In this document: positions 53,135-62,473 of the stretch, in pieces
How positions within the stretch are numbered: position 1 is the stretch's first letter
Layout of the letters: each line of letters opens with the position of its first letter
Assembly: GCF_008806975.1 (NCBI RefSeq)
Contig: NZ_CP031728.1
Location: forward strand, 3,865,501 to 3,929,500
Direction of reading: 5' to 3'
DNA length: 64,000 nt
Source: Cellvibrio sp. KY-GH-1
Lineage (GTDB): Bacteria; Pseudomonadota; Gammaproteobacteria; Pseudomonadales; Cellvibrionaceae
Made by a program: the position numbers and the translations under genes
The notes under the pieces: generated by a model
What the model saw: the letters and a program-made list of their open reading frames with translations, nothing else
What the model was told of the DNA's origin: nothing
The model's database searches: none

Positions 53135-54874
53135 ATGACGACTAAAAAAACATCCACCCAAACCATGAGCAAACGCGCCTACGCCGATATGTTCGGCCCT
53201 ACGGTAGGCGACCGGGTGCGTTTGGCGGACACCGAGCTTTGGATTGAGGTGGAGCAAGACCACACCATTTACGGCGAGGAAGTAAAATTTGGCGGCGGCA
53301 AGGTAATCCGCGACGGTATGGGCCAGAGCCAATCCAGCTGCGCCGATACGCCCGATACCGTAATCACCAATGCGCTGATTCTCGATCACTGGGGCATAGT
53401 CAAAGCCGATATCGCCATTAAAAATGGCCGCATCAGCGCCATCGGCAAGGCGGGCAACCCGGATATCCAACCCGGTATCACCATTGAGATTGGACCAGGC
53501 ACCGAAATTATTGCCGGCGAAGGCAATATAGTTACCGCCGGCGGAATCGATGCGCACATTCACTTCATCTGCCCGCAGCAGGTTGAAGAGGCCTTAATGA
53601 GCGGCGTGACCACCATGATTGGCGGCGGCACCGGGCCGGCTACCGGCACCAACGCCACCACCTGCACGCCCGGGCCATGGCATATCGGCAAGATGCTGCA
53701 AGCGGCAGAATCCTTCCCGATGAATTTTGGTTTTCTCGGCAAGGGCAATGCGAGCCTGCCGCAAGCATTGGAAGAACAAGTCAAAGCGGGTGTGATGGGA
53801 CTCAAGCTGCACGAAGACTGGGGCACCTCGCCCGCGTCTATCGACTGCTGTTTAAGCGTGGCCGAAAAGTACGATATTCAAATCGCCATTCACACCGACA
53901 CGCTCAACGAATCCGGTTTTGTGGAAGACACTATCGCCGCCTTTAAAGGCCGCACCATCCACACCTATCACACCGAAGGCGCCGGTGGCGGCCACGCGCC
54001 CGATATCATCAAGGCCTGCGGTCTGGATAATGTGCTGCCCTCCTCCACCAACCCTACGCGCCCCTACACCATCAACACCGTGGATGAGCATTTGGACATG
54101 CTGATGGTCTGCCACCATTTGGACCCGAGCATTCCCGAAGACGTCGCCTTTGCCGATTCGCGCATCCGCAAAGAGACCATCGCCGCCGAGGATATTCTGC
54201 ATGACCTGGGCGCCTTCTCGATGATTTCCTCCGACTCCCAAGCCATGGGCCGCGTGGGCGAAGTCATCACCCGCACCTGGCAAACCGCGCACAAAATGCG
54301 CGTGCAGCGCGGCAGCCTGCCGGAGGATATGATCGATGGCGTACCCACCGGTCACGATAACTTCCGCGCGAAACGCTACATCGCCAAATACACCATCAAC
54401 CCCGCCATCGCCCACGGCATCAGCCACGAAGTCGGCTCAATTGAAGTGGGCAAGCTGGCCGACCTGGTGCTTTGGAAGCCGGCATTTTTCGCCACCAAAC
54501 CGGCGCTGATTATTAAAGGTGGCGCCATTGCCGCCGCACCCATGGGCGACCCCAATGCCTCCATCCCTACGCCGCAACCTGTGCACTATCGGCTGATGTA
54601 CGGCGCCTATGGCAAAGCCTGCGTGCAAACCTCGCTGACCTTTGTCTCCCAAGCGGGAATTGATGCGGGCATCGCCAAAACCTTTGGTCTGGAGCGACCG
54701 CTCTCGGCGGTAAAAAATTGTCGCAGCGTGAAAAAAGCCGACATGGTGCTCAACAACTATCAACCGGTTATGGAAGTTGATCCTGAGACCTATGAAGTAA
54801 AAGCCGATGGCGTGGTACTGACCTGCGAACCGGCGGAAGTTTTACCGCTGGCACAGCGTTACTATTTATTTTAA
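53135..54874 (+). CDS. ureC: Urease alpha (catalytic) subunit
   Basis: Nickel enzyme that hydrolyses urea to ammonia and carbamate in the cytoplasm. The 579-residue product has all active-site features: HIHFICPQQ (two nickel-binding His), GLKLHEDWG (Lys to be carbamylated), [25 protein letters not shown], the flap region VCHHLDP with the catalytic His, and [12 protein letters not shown] with the nickel-binding Asp. The start adjacent to the ureB stop has GGGGAG eight bases upstream. An internal ATG at 53165 would remove ten residues and is nearer the typical family start. Confidence 0.98.
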   Translation: MTTKKTSTQTMSKRAYADMFGPTVGDRVRLADTELWIEVEQDHTIYGEEVKFGGGKVIRDGMGQSQSSCADTPDTVITNALILDHWGIVKADIAIKNGRISAIGKAGNPDIQPGITIEIGPGTEIIAGEGNIVTAGGIDAHIHFICPQQVEEALMSGVTTMIGGGTGPATGTNATTCTPGPWHIGKMLQAAESFPMNFGFLGKGNASLPQALEEQVKAGVMGLKLHEDWGTSPASIDCCLSVAEKYDIQIAIHTDTLNESGFVEDTIAAFKGRTIHTYHTEGAGGGHAPDIIKACGLDNVLPSSTNPTRPYTINTVDEHLDMLMVCHHLDPSIPEDVAFADSRIRKETIAAEDILHDLGAFSMISSDSQAMGRVGEVITRTWQTAHKMRVQRGSLPEDMIDGVPTGHDNFRAKRYIAKYTINPAIAHGISHEVGSIEVGKLADLVLWKPAFFATKPALIIKGGAIAAAPMGDPNASIPTPQPVHYRLMYGAYGKACVQTSLTFVSQAGIDAGIAKTFGLERPLSAVKNCRSVKKADMVLNNYQPVMEVDPETYEVKADGVVLTCEPAEVLPLAQRYYLF

Positions 54875-54932
54875 TTGCCTTAGCTTTTTTAAAACCGTCG
54901 CATTTTAACGCGACTACTTGCGAAGAATTTTT

Positions 54933-55499
54933 ATGTTAGAAGCTCACGAAATTGTTCAGGGTGAATCACTGCAAACCTCAATGGCAATCGAATTGGGGTT
55001 TGATGATCGCCAAAAAAGCCGCCATAAAGGTGTGACCCAATGTGGTCGGGATATCGGCTGGTTTATCGAGCGCGGTCGCGTGCTCAAAGAGGGCGATTTT
55101 TTAAAATGCACCTCGGGCGAATTGATTCGGATTGTGTCGGCGCAGGAGAGCGTCAGCACCGTCTACGCCAAGAGCGCGCTGGATTTAACCCGCGCGGCTT
55201 ATCATTTGGGTAATCGCCATGTGCCGCTGCAAATTACCGATACTTTTTTGCGCTACCAACACGACCATGTGTTGGATGAAATGGTGAAAGGTTTGGGCCT
55301 GGGTGTTGAAAACGAACAGGCGCCCTTCCAACCCGAGGCGGGCGCTTATGCGGCGGGGCACAGCGGGCATTCACACGCACATGGACATTCACATGATCAT
55401 TCACACGGGCACTCACACAGTCACGGGCACTCACATAGCCATCGCGAGAATTTAATTCTGCGCCCGCTTAACAATCACAAGCACAACCATGATCACTGA
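54933..55499 (+). CDS. ureE: Urease accessory protein UreE, nickel chaperone
   Basis: Delivers nickel to the UreDFG-urease complex. The product has 188 residues from the ATG at 54933; a TTG five codons upstream is less likely. The N-terminal peptide-binding domain (about 1-70) has DDRQKSRHKGVT. The metal-binding domain has YHLGNRHVPLQI and FLRYQHDHVLDEMV. The C-terminus (about 146-188) is a run dominated by His-Ser and His-Gly, with about 20 histidines, that would bind many metal ions. The stop overlaps ureF by 11 bases. Confidence 0.96.
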   Translation: MLEAHEIVQGESLQTSMAIELGFDDRQKSRHKGVTQCGRDIGWFIERGRVLKEGDFLKCTSGELIRIVSAQESVSTVYAKSALDLTRAAYHLGNRHVPLQITDTFLRYQHDHVLDEMVKGLGLGVENEQAPFQPEAGAYAAGHSGHSHAHGHSHDHSHGHSHSHGHSHSHRENLILRPLNNHKHNHDH

Positions 55500-56208
55500 T
55501 CCCTTGGCCAAGCTGCAGCCTGCGGCAACACCGGCCTATTCATCGCTGGCGCTGTTGCATATGTTTCACTTATCCAGCCCGGCGCTGCCGGTGGGTGCTT
55601 ACGCCTATTCGCAGGGATTGGAATATGCCATCGACAGCGGCCAATTAAAAACCGCTGAGGATGTCGCCGCCTGGCTGCGCGGCGTGTTACACCACGGCTT
55701 TGGCAAATTGGATTTACCGGTATTAATGGCCGCCTATAGCGCCTGGGAAGCCGAGGATTTTGCAGCGGTAAATGAATGGAATTTTTTCCTGCGCGCCTGC
55801 CGCGAAACCAGCGAATTATTATTGGAAGATGAACAGCTCGGCGTTGCATTGCAGCGTTTGCTGTTGGATTTGGGCGCGCCTGCCGGTGCGATTCAATCAC
55901 TCAAGGCCAAACCGGCATTTGCAATTATGTTTGCCCTGGCCGGCCAGCACTGGAAAATTCCGCGCGCGGATTTGATGCACAGTTTTGCCTATAGCTGGTT
56001 AGAGAACCAAGTGGCAGCTGCCACCAAAATTTTGCCGCTCGGGCAAACCGCCGCGCAAAAATTATTGCTGCAGATATTGCCGGAAATACCGGCCGCAATC
56101 GCCGCAGCTCAGGCACTGCCCCTTGAGGATATAGGTGCGAGTTTGCCCGGGCAAGTGATGGCGTCCAGCTTGCATGAATATCAGTACTCACGGCTGTTTC
56201 GCTCTTAA
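55489..56208 (+). CDS. ureF: Urease accessory protein UreF
   Basis: All-helical accessory protein of 239 residues that bridges UreD and UreG and gates the GTPase. Family blocks are FHLSSPALPVGAYAYSQGLEYA (in two pieces about 28-49) and ARETSELL-like RACRETSELLLEDEQLG, with a late SLHEYQYSRLFRS end typical of UreF. It starts inside the ureE tail, so the two are coupled. UreG follows after about 70 bases. Confidence 0.95.
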   Translation: MITDPLAKLQPAATPAYSSLALLHMFHLSSPALPVGAYAYSQGLEYAIDSGQLKTAEDVAAWLRGVLHHGFGKLDLPVLMAAYSAWEAEDFAAVNEWNFFLRACRETSELLLEDEQLGVALQRLLLDLGAPAGAIQSLKAKPAFAIMFALAGQHWKIPRADLMHSFAYSWLENQVAAATKILPLGQTAAQKLLLQILPEIPAAIAAAQALPLEDIGASLPGQVMASSLHEYQYSRLFRS

Positions 56209-56276
56209 CTTTTTTGTTCTTTAATTTCTAACGTATCGATATTTAATTACTACTGTTACGCATCTAAGGAAACGCT

Positions 56277-56915
56277 ATGAATAACGCTCAACCACAAAAA
56301 CCGGCGCTGCGCCTCGGCATTGGCGGACCCGTCGGCTCTGGTAAAACCGCGCTGGTAAAAACTCTGTGTGGCGAATTAAAAGATATTTTTAATATCGCCG
56401 TGATCACCAATGATATTTACACCCGCGAAGATGCCGAATTTTTAATGCGTCATAACGCCCTGGACCACGACCGCATTATCGGCGTAGAAACCGGCGGCTG
56501 CCCGCACACCGCGATTCGCGAAGACGCCTCGATGAATTTATCCGCCGTGGCAGAATTGAATGAGCGCTTTGAAAATCTGGATGTAATTATTATCGAAAGC
56601 GGTGGCGATAATCTTGCCGCCACCTTCAGCCCGGAATTATCGGATTTGACCCTCTATGTGATCGACGTTTCTGCCGGCGATAAAATTCCGCGCAAAGGCG
56701 GCCCGGGTATTACAAAATCGGATTTGTTGGTCATCAACAAAATTGATTTGGCTCCGCTGGTGGGCGCGGATTTAGGTGTGATGGATCGCGACGCGAAAAA
56801 AATGCGCAACGACAAGCCATTTATTTTCAGCAATTTAAAAGATGGCACCGGCGTCGCCGACATAGTTGCTTTTATTACTACCCAGGGCATGTTGAGCCCG
56901 AAAACTGCCAACTAA
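56277..56915 (+). CDS. ureG: Urease accessory protein UreG, GTPase
   Basis: SIMIBI-class GTPase that carries nickel and drives its insertion. The 212-residue product has the P-loop [12 protein letters not shown] (about 16-27), the metal-binding CPH motif ([13 protein letters not shown]), [15 protein letters not shown] and the guanine-recognition [19 protein letters not shown] precedes the ATG. It is followed by hupE/ureJ after 16 bases. Confidence 0.98.
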   Translation: MNNAQPQKPALRLGIGGPVGSGKTALVKTLCGELKDIFNIAVITNDIYTREDAEFLMRHNALDHDRIIGVETGGCPHTAIREDASMNLSAVAELNERFENLDVIIIESGGDNLAATFSPELSDLTLYVIDVSAGDKIPRKGGPGITKSDLLVINKIDLAPLVGADLGVMDRDAKKMRNDKPFIFSNLKDGTGVADIVAFITTQGMLSPKTAN

Positions 56916-56931
56916 CTTGCGTGGAGCTGTT

Positions 56932-57477
56932 ATGAAAAAATTGATGAATTCTTGCGTGAAAAAATCCTGGCTCCCGGCCTTATTAGCGCTGATCGCCACC
57001 CCGACATTCGCCCACACAGGCGATCACAGCAGCGGTTTTGCGGCTGGATTTATTCATCCCTTTACCGGCCTGGATCATCTGGCGGCCATGTTGTTGCTCG
57101 GCGTTTGGTTTGCACTGCTCGCGCGCCGCATGGCAATCAAAAGTGGTTTGGCGAGTGTAGGAATTTTTGCGCTGGCGCTATTTTTCGGTGGACAGCTACC
57201 GGTAAATTTTATTGCCGCGATTGAATGGGCAGTATTATTTTCCGGCCTCGCCGTCGCATTGTTAATTGCCTTCAGAATGCAATTGGGACAAATCGCACCT
57301 ATGGTTGCCGCTACCCTAATGGCGAGCCACGGTTTGGTACACGGCACTGAAGTTGCGGGCAATTTATTCGGCTACGCACTCGGTGCCTGTGCCGGCATGT
57401 TGGTATTGGTAAGCCTGGCTTATGCGGTAACTCGCGCGTGCTTGCAGCTGCGCACTAAGAGTTTTTCGGCGCTGTAA
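56932..57477 (+). CDS. HupE/UreJ family membrane protein, probable nickel permease
   Basis: Membrane protein of 181 residues. It has a signal-like N-terminus (ending TFA) followed by HTGDHSSGFAAGFIHPFTGLDHLAAML, which is the HupE/UreJ nickel-binding pattern in its usual place after the first helix. Six or so hydrophobic segments follow. HGLVHGTEVAGN is the second conserved histidine motif. The ATG at 56932 has GGAG six bases upstream; a TTG five codons earlier is rejected. Last gene of the urease operon, where it would supply nickel. Confidence 0.92.
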   Translation: MKKLMNSCVKKSWLPALLALIATPTFAHTGDHSSGFAAGFIHPFTGLDHLAAMLLLGVWFALLARRMAIKSGLASVGIFALALFFGGQLPVNFIAAIEWAVLFSGLAVALLIAFRMQLGQIAPMVAATLMASHGLVHGTEVAGNLFGYALGACAGMLVLVSLAYAVTRACLQLRTKSFSAL

Positions 57478-57524
57478 ATAGCGGTTGCCGGTGTAAATCT
57501 AATTCACTCCGTTAAATCAAAGAA

Positions 57525-57550
57525 CCTCCGGCAGCAGCACCTGCCGGAGG
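57525..57550 (+). terminator. Hairpin after the urease operon
   Basis: CCTCCGGCAG (57525-57534) and CTGCCGGAGG (57541-57550) form a perfect ten-base GC-rich stem with a CAGCAC loop about 48 bases after the last stop. The following bases are A-rich and not T-rich, so termination may be weak or factor-aided. Confidence 0.65.
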
Positions 57551-57975
57551 AAATTACCCATCTACCACGAGTGCTGCCAATAACGGGTCAATTACAGCGA
57601 GCAACAACCAAACTCCCAAGTTGGGGGGGCGGGAATTTGTTGTTCTCACTGGATTGGATGCAGAACGCTAACCGTTGGATTCATGCTGGAATGGAATTTC
57701 ATCCGTAATTATTTTTCTGCGTTACATTTGACACTGTTGTAGCCATTCTCCACATTGTTAAAATCAAGCTGTTTTTTTGCGGACTGGTTCAACTGCGACC
57801 TAGAGAACCATTTTAGCGACGAGTGTAAATCTGACGCTTTGCGCTGTTAACTCCTCCCTCCAGCCAAGATTTAAGCTTCGACTAATAGCTTTTTTTCAGA
57901 ATGGCTTGTCGCTAAAATGCCTTCGTCCAGTAAACTGGATATCACAACGACTAAAGCTCTTTTAAATAACCTAAA

Positions 57976-57992
57976 TTCCGAGATATTCGGAA
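57976..57992. promoter_or_regulatory. Inverted repeat upstream of the PEP-CTERM gene
   Basis: TTCCGA and TCGGAA are separated by five bases (GATAT), 24 bases before the ATG at 58017. A second perfect dyad lies at 57926-57939. They could be operators or leader hairpins; no known consensus is matched. Confidence 0.4.
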
Positions 57993-58016
57993 ATACCAAT
58001 GGATAGGATAAATACC

Positions 58017-58676
58017 ATGATTTCACGTGTAGGATTTTTCTTGTTAGGCCTTTTGTGCCTTCCAACAGCCGCATCAGCTGCAATTGTTAATATCGAATAC
58101 ACCGCCCACATCTATAACACGACCGGTGACGGTCTCGGCTACCAAAACGGTGATTCAATCACGGGTTCTTATGTGATTGATACGTCTAAAGCAGACGGAA
58201 AATACGCGGACAACCCTACCGATGTCTGGTATTACGGTTCACTCTGGTCAGGTTTGTTACAAAGCAATTTTGCTACTCCTGTTGTTTACGGTTATCTGGA
58301 CTTTGTAAGAATTATCAATGATCCAAGTCGAAACGATCAAATTATATTAGATAAAGTTTTAAATGCATTTGGAGACTCTGGTTCTGTCATGGAAACTCTC
58401 GGAGTCGGTTTCACATTTAACGGGCTGGACTGGATATCGGATCTCAGTTTAAACGGCATGAATTTCGTTTCTGACGAAGGCGGTTGGTCTAACGGCGCGT
58501 TTGCCCGTTGGAGTGTTGACCTGGATGCAAGTAGCTGGATTATGACGGACAGCGCTTATTTTTGGTTAGACTCTTTAAAAATTACGTCAGAAACCACTTC
58601 AGTTCCCGAACCCGCACCGCTCGTTCTGTTATCAATTGTGTTAGCAGGTCTGGTTGTTCGTCGTCGTTTGATTTAA
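58017..58676 (+). CDS. PEP-CTERM sorting domain protein
   Basis: Exported protein of 219 residues. It has a signal peptide (about 1-22, ending ASA) and a central beta-rich domain with YTAHIYNTTGDGLGYQNGDSI, which resembles the secreted PEP-CTERM proteins of unknown role. The C-terminal tag is VPEPAPLVLLSIVLAGL followed by VVRRRLI: the Pro-Glu-Pro motif, a helix and a basic end. Exosortase cuts and anchors such proteins in polysaccharide-producing bacteria. The ATG at 58017 has AGGA eight bases before it. No exosortase gene is in the window. Confidence 0.9.
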   Translation: MISRVGFFLLGLLCLPTAASAAIVNIEYTAHIYNTTGDGLGYQNGDSITGSYVIDTSKADGKYADNPTDVWYYGSLWSGLLQSNFATPVVYGYLDFVRIINDPSRNDQIILDKVLNAFGDSGSVMETLGVGFTFNGLDWISDLSLNGMNFVSDEGGWSNGAFARWSVDLDASSWIMTDSAYFWLDSLKITSETTSVPEPAPLVLLSIVLAGLVVRRRLI

Positions 58677-58692
58677 TAATTTTTTCGAAAAT

Positions 58693-58733
58693 AAAAAAAG
58701 CGCAGCCGGTTTTCGCCGGCTGCGCTTTTTTTT
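58693..58733. terminator. Strong bidirectional intrinsic terminator
   Basis: The stem GCGCAGCCGG / CCGGCTGCGC has a ttttcg-type loop with seven A on the left and eight T on the right. It lies between the convergent PEP-CTERM gene (+) and leuA (-) and serves both. Confidence 0.95.
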
Positions 58734-58750
58734 GGAACAGAGTTTTTTAT

Positions 58751-60418
58751 TTAGTTAATCGCCCCACTGCGATTCACACCATTAATCAGGGCCTTCACTG
58801 CTGAAGTAATAATGTTGCGATCCTGACCCACACCATAAACGGGTTTGCCGTTTTTCACTTTGATTTCCACATAAGTCACTGCCGCCACATCAGAACCTTC
58901 ACCTACTGAGTGTTCGTGGTAGTCAATGACACTCACTTCACCGTCGATAAACTGGCTGATGGCGTGAGCGGCGGCGTCTATGGGGCCATTGCCGCTGCCG
59001 CTGATTTGCACGGTTTTATCCTGGTGCTGCGCGTGTATCACTATGTCTACCTGATGGGTATCATCCTGCTCAGTAAATTTGCTGGATTGATAGGCAATAG
59101 GCGTATTCACGGCAAAATATTCGTCGTTGAAAATCTTCACGATTTCACTGGCTTTCACTTCTTTGCCAGTGGCATCGCTAACTTTTTGCACTACACCGCT
59201 GAATTCAATTTGCAAGCGACGCGGCAATTGCAAACCCGCCTCTTGTTGCAACAGGAAGCTGACGCCGCCTTTGCCTGACTGTGCATTCACGCGCACTACG
59301 GCATCGTAGCTGCGATTTAAATCCGCCGGGTCAATCGGCAAGTAGGGTACTTCCCACAGGGTATCTTTTTTCTGAACCGCGAAACCTTTTTTGATCGCGT
59401 CCTGATGTGAACCCGAGAAAGCGGTAAACACCAATTCGCCGGCATAGGGGTGACGTGGGTGTACCGGCAATTGGGTGCACTCTTCGTGCAACTTGCGCAC
59501 GCGATCAATATCAGAGAAATCCAAACCAGGGCTTACACCTTGGGAGTATAAATTCATCGCCAAAGTGACCAAGCAGACGTTGCCGGTGCGCTCGCCGTTG
59601 CCGAACAAACAGCCTTCGACGCGATCGGCTCCGGCCATCACCGCCAACTCAGCCGCTGCAACTGCGGTGCCGCGGTCATTGTGCGGATGCACGCTGATAA
59701 TAATGGAATCGCGGCGATTGATATTGCGATGAATCCACTCAATTTGATCCGCGTAGGTATTCGGTGTATTCATTTCTACCGTGGCGGGTAAATTCAAAAT
59801 TAATTTTTTCTGTGGCGATGGATTCCAAATCTCTACCACGGCATCGCACACGTCTTTCACCAACTCGATTTCAGTGGAAGAAAATACTTCCGGCGAGTAT
59901 TGGAAAGTCCAATCCACTTCCGGTGCGGTAGCGGTTAATTCTTTACACCACTGGGTGCCTTGGATCGCAATCTTCTTCACACCCGCTTCGTCAGTGTTGT
60001 ACACAATTTTGCGGAACGCTGGCGCGAGCGGGTTGTACATGTGCAAAATTGCGCGCTTGGCACCGCGCAAGCTCTGCACGGTTTTTTCAATCAAGTCATA
60101 ACGCGCTTGCACCAATACTTCGATGGTAACGTCATCAGGAATTAAATTTTCCTCGATTAACTGACGCGTGAAGTTGTAATCAATTTCACTCGCCGAGGGA
60201 AAACCGATTTCGATTTCTTTAAATCCAATTGCGACCAATTCTTTAAACATGCGCAATTTGGTTGCAACTGACATAGGGTCGATCAGCGCCTGATTGCCAT
60301 CGCGCAGGTCTGTGCTCATCCAAATAGGCGGCTTTTCAATGTGATTGTTTGGCCATTGACGGTCGGGTAAGGAAACGCCGACAAAACGCTGATACTTAGT
60401 GGATGGATTGGCAAGCAT
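58751..60418 (-). CDS. leuA: 2-isopropylmalate synthase
   Basis: First committed enzyme of leucine synthesis; condenses acetyl-CoA with 2-oxoisovalerate. The 555-residue product belongs to the longer LeuA form (about 550-560). It has [16 protein letters not shown] at the start of the TIM barrel, the metal-binding [32 protein letters not shown], and a C-terminal regulatory domain that would bind leucine. The ATG at 60418 has AGGAG six bases upstream; a TTG two codons earlier is less likely. The gene is divergent from an Lrp-type regulator gene. Confidence 0.97.
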   Translation of the reverse strand: MLANPSTKYQRFVGVSLPDRQWPNNHIEKPPIWMSTDLRDGNQALIDPMSVATKLRMFKELVAIGFKEIEIGFPSASEIDYNFTRQLIEENLIPDDVTIEVLVQARYDLIEKTVQSLRGAKRAILHMYNPLAPAFRKIVYNTDEAGVKKIAIQGTQWCKELTATAPEVDWTFQYSPEVFSSTEIELVKDVCDAVVEIWNPSPQKKLILNLPATVEMNTPNTYADQIEWIHRNINRRDSIIISVHPHNDRGTAVAAAELAVMAGADRVEGCLFGNGERTGNVCLVTLAMNLYSQGVSPGLDFSDIDRVRKLHEECTQLPVHPRHPYAGELVFTAFSGSHQDAIKKGFAVQKKDTLWEVPYLPIDPADLNRSYDAVVRVNAQSGKGGVSFLLQQEAGLQLPRRLQIEFSGVVQKVSDATGKEVKASEIVKIFNDEYFAVNTPIAYQSSKFTEQDDTHQVDIVIHAQHQDKTVQISGSGNGPIDAAAHAISQFIDGEVSVIDYHEHSVGEGSDVAAVTYVEIKVKNGKPVYGVGQDRNIITSAVKALINGVNRSGAIN

Positions 60419-60873
60419 GATCAACTCCTGGGGTAATTGCCGTTAACGCTGTTTACATCATTCATGTTGGAGCTCATGGAACCTTGCTGTGCAAGTGTTC
60501 CAGAGACTCCGAGCTGTATAGTTCTTTTGTATTGCTGTAGCAGTGGTCTTGCGGTCTTGGCTGATGAAACGAATCTGGTCGGGAACCCGGGGATAACAGG
60601 TGCCGGTTTCCGGTGATGCGGTCGCATCGGGGAAACCCCAAACCCGCGCGGATAGCGCCGGGGCTTTTATCAGCATGGAATTAGTATAGTGCGGCCAGCT
60701 TGGCAGATGATTGCGAAGATTGTGTTAATATCTACATGAACGCAATTTTATTGCTTAAAACGTAAATTTAAAGGCAGTTAATTTTACTTTTGTCGGATAT
60801 TACGGCTAACAGTGCCCCTACCAGTTATCCGTTCAGTGGCAATTCGGAAGGGTCTTCGGAGGTTAAACGCGCA
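60419..60873. promoter_or_regulatory. Divergent leuA and Lrp-type regulator region
   Basis: About 450 bases. On the minus strand a TATACT (-10-like) lies near 60685-60690, which would give leuA a leader of about 260 bases. The leader holds a 72-codon frame (60458-60676) with no run of leucine codons. A stem-rich part lies at 60601-60670. No attenuator can be drawn with confidence. GGAGG at 60858-60862 is the ribosome binding site of the regulator gene. Confidence 0.45.
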
Positions 60874-61341
60874 ATGATGGAACTCGATAAATACGATCGC
60901 CTGATCCTGGAGGCCTTACAGAGGGATGGCCGCATTTCTAATCAGGAACTGGCCGACAGTATCAGCCTTTCGCCCTCGCCCTGTCTGCGTCGCGTGCGCG
61001 CGCTGGAGGAATCCGGTCTGATCGATGGTTATGTCGCGCTGCTCAATGCGCGCAAGCTGGGGCTAACGTTGATGGCGTTTATCCAAATTAGCATGGACAA
61101 ACACACCCCTGACCGCTTCGATACTTTTGAGAAGCTGGTGAACGATTACCCGGAAGTGCTGGAATGCCATTTGATCACGGGCCAATCCGCCGACTATTTA
61201 CTGAAAGTGATCGTCAAAGACATGGATGCCTATCAGCAATTCCTGCTGCAAAAACTCACCCGCATTGAAGGTGTGAGCGGTGTGCATTCATCGTTTGTGT
61301 TGAAGTCGCCGGTGGATAAAACGGCGTTGCCAGTAGGATAA
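60874..61341 (+). CDS. Lrp/AsnC-family transcriptional regulator
   Basis: The product has 155 residues, the Lrp size. The N-terminal helix-turn-helix (about 3-60, ELDKYDRLILEALQRDGRIS then NQELADSISLSPSPCLRRV) is followed by a RAM ligand-binding domain (about 68-150). An in-frame TTG 28 codons upstream would add a low-complexity tail. The GGAGG just before 60874 decides for the ATG there. It is divergent from leuA, so leuA is a likely target and leucine a likely ligand, but this is inferred only from position. A hairpin follows at once. Confidence 0.93.
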   Translation: MMELDKYDRLILEALQRDGRISNQELADSISLSPSPCLRRVRALEESGLIDGYVALLNARKLGLTLMAFIQISMDKHTPDRFDTFEKLVNDYPEVLECHLITGQSADYLLKVIVKDMDAYQQFLLQKLTRIEGVSGVHSSFVLKSPVDKTALPVG

Positions 61342-61342
61342 A

Positions 61343-61378
61343 AATAAACCCATGAACTAAAAAATTCATGGGTTTATT
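61343..61378. terminator. Hairpin between convergent genes
   Basis: AATAAACCCATGAA and its exact reverse complement (14-base arms) are separated by ctaaaaaa, directly after the Lrp-type gene stop and facing the AIM24 gene end. The arm gives TTTATT on the plus strand. Confidence 0.8.
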
Positions 61379-61415
61379 AAACAACGAATTTAATAAGCTT
61401 TTTGTACCGACGTGA

Positions 61416-62462
61416 TTAACCTTTGGATTGCACGGGCCGGAAATAGTCCGCCCAGGACACAAACGCCTGGGAATTGCGAGTTTGGATCCAGACTTTGCCT
61501 TTACCGCGGAAACGACACACAAAACCTTCGCCGGAGAAGAACAGGGATTTGTAGCCGCCGACTTTGGTGATCTCGTAATCCATACCATCGGTGAAGGCGA
61601 CTATGTTGCCGGTGTCCACAACGTAATCATCTTCTACATCGATTTCAATAATCGCGCCGTAAGAGTTAAACCATAAATCGCCTTTGCCGCTCGCGCGAAT
61701 TAAAAAGAAACTTTCGCCCGAGAAAAATCCTTTCAACATGCCCTGCCATTTGGTTTCTAACTCCACGCCCATAGTCGCCGCGACAAATGCTGAGTTCTGC
61801 AAAAACAAAGTTTGGCCATCCATGTATTGATGGATCAAATCGCCAGGAGTGCCAGGGGCAATACCAATTTCACCTGCACCTTTCGCCGCTTTAAATTCGT
61901 TGACGAAAATATTTTCACCCGTCAGGAAACGGCCCAAGCCACCTTTAAATTTGGTTTTCATTTCCAAATGTGTATCCATGGTTGCCATGGCCGAGGCTTC
62001 TACTTTCAAGGTTTCATTAGCGGGAATTTGCACTGTTAAAAAGCCATAGTCGGGACGGCCTTCAATTTTATATTCCCAGCCACGGAAACTTTCTGGTTGT
62101 TCGAGTTTAACGGCGGGGGATTTTGCGTCCACTGCCTTTTTTGGTGCGGCTTCCGTTCTGGTTTCCAATGTTGATGCGCGTTCGTTGTCTGGCTCAGCAT
62201 CATTATTATCAGTGGGTGCCAATGCAAGTTCAGCAACGGGTTTTACATCACACAAGAATCCTGCTTTTTCAATCGCTGCTTTAAATTTTTGCGCGGTGAT
62301 TTCATCCACATTATTTTTTACGGTTACCGGAAAACTGGCCAGCATCTGCTGCGCTTTCTCTGCACTGATTTTAAAAAGCTGTGCAAAGTTAGCCGTTGCC
62401 GTTGCAAGGTCTACGCCGGTGACTAATTGTCCGTTAAGTTGTACTTTGAATTGATTTTCCAT
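61416..62462 (-). CDS. AIM24-family protein with extra N-terminal domain
   Basis: The product has 348 residues. The C-terminal 215 residues form an AIM24/TIGR00266 domain (YGFLTVQIPANETLKVEASAM, IYINDYVVDTGNIVAFTDGM-like, FFSGEGFVCRFRGKGKVWIQTR). The N-terminal part (about 1-75, FKVQLNGQLVTGVDLATAT and VDEITAQKFKAAIEKAGFLC) is a small alpha/beta module that I have seen in front of other membrane-related proteins. An acidic, Ala-rich linker joins the two. AAGGAG precedes the ATG. It is the last of three tandem AIM24 genes. The function of bacterial members is unknown; a membrane-associated role is suggested for mitochondrial AIM24. Confidence 0.88.
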   Translation of the reverse strand: MENQFKVQLNGQLVTGVDLATATANFAQLFKISAEKAQQMLASFPVTVKNNVDEITAQKFKAAIEKAGFLCDVKPVAELALAPTDNNDAEPDNERASTLETRTEAAPKKAVDAKSPAVKLEQPESFRGWEYKIEGRPDYGFLTVQIPANETLKVEASAMATMDTHLEMKTKFKGGLGRFLTGENIFVNEFKAAKGAGEIGIAPGTPGDLIHQYMDGQTLFLQNSAFVAATMGVELETKWQGMLKGFFSGESFFLIRASGKGDLWFNSYGAIIEIDVEDDYVVDTGNIVAFTDGMDYEITKVGGYKSLFFSGEGFVCRFRGKGKVWIQTRNSQAFVSWADYFRPVQSKG

Positions 62463-62473
62463 AATGCGGCTCC

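Larger units (their letters stand above)
57478..58016. other. Long intergenic region between urease and PEP-CTERM genes
   Basis: About 540 bases without a supported gene. It holds the urease terminator hairpin (57525-57550) and, near the PEP-CTERM gene, two dyads: TCCAGT-AA-ACTGGA (57926-57939) and TTCCGA-N5-TCGGAA (57976-57992). A 70-codon minus-strand frame at 57871-58083 runs into the next gene and is not called. Confidence 0.55.

Noticed and set aside
57871..58083. 70-codon minus-strand frame
   Set aside because: Overlaps the start and promoter of the PEP-CTERM gene and lacks any supporting feature.
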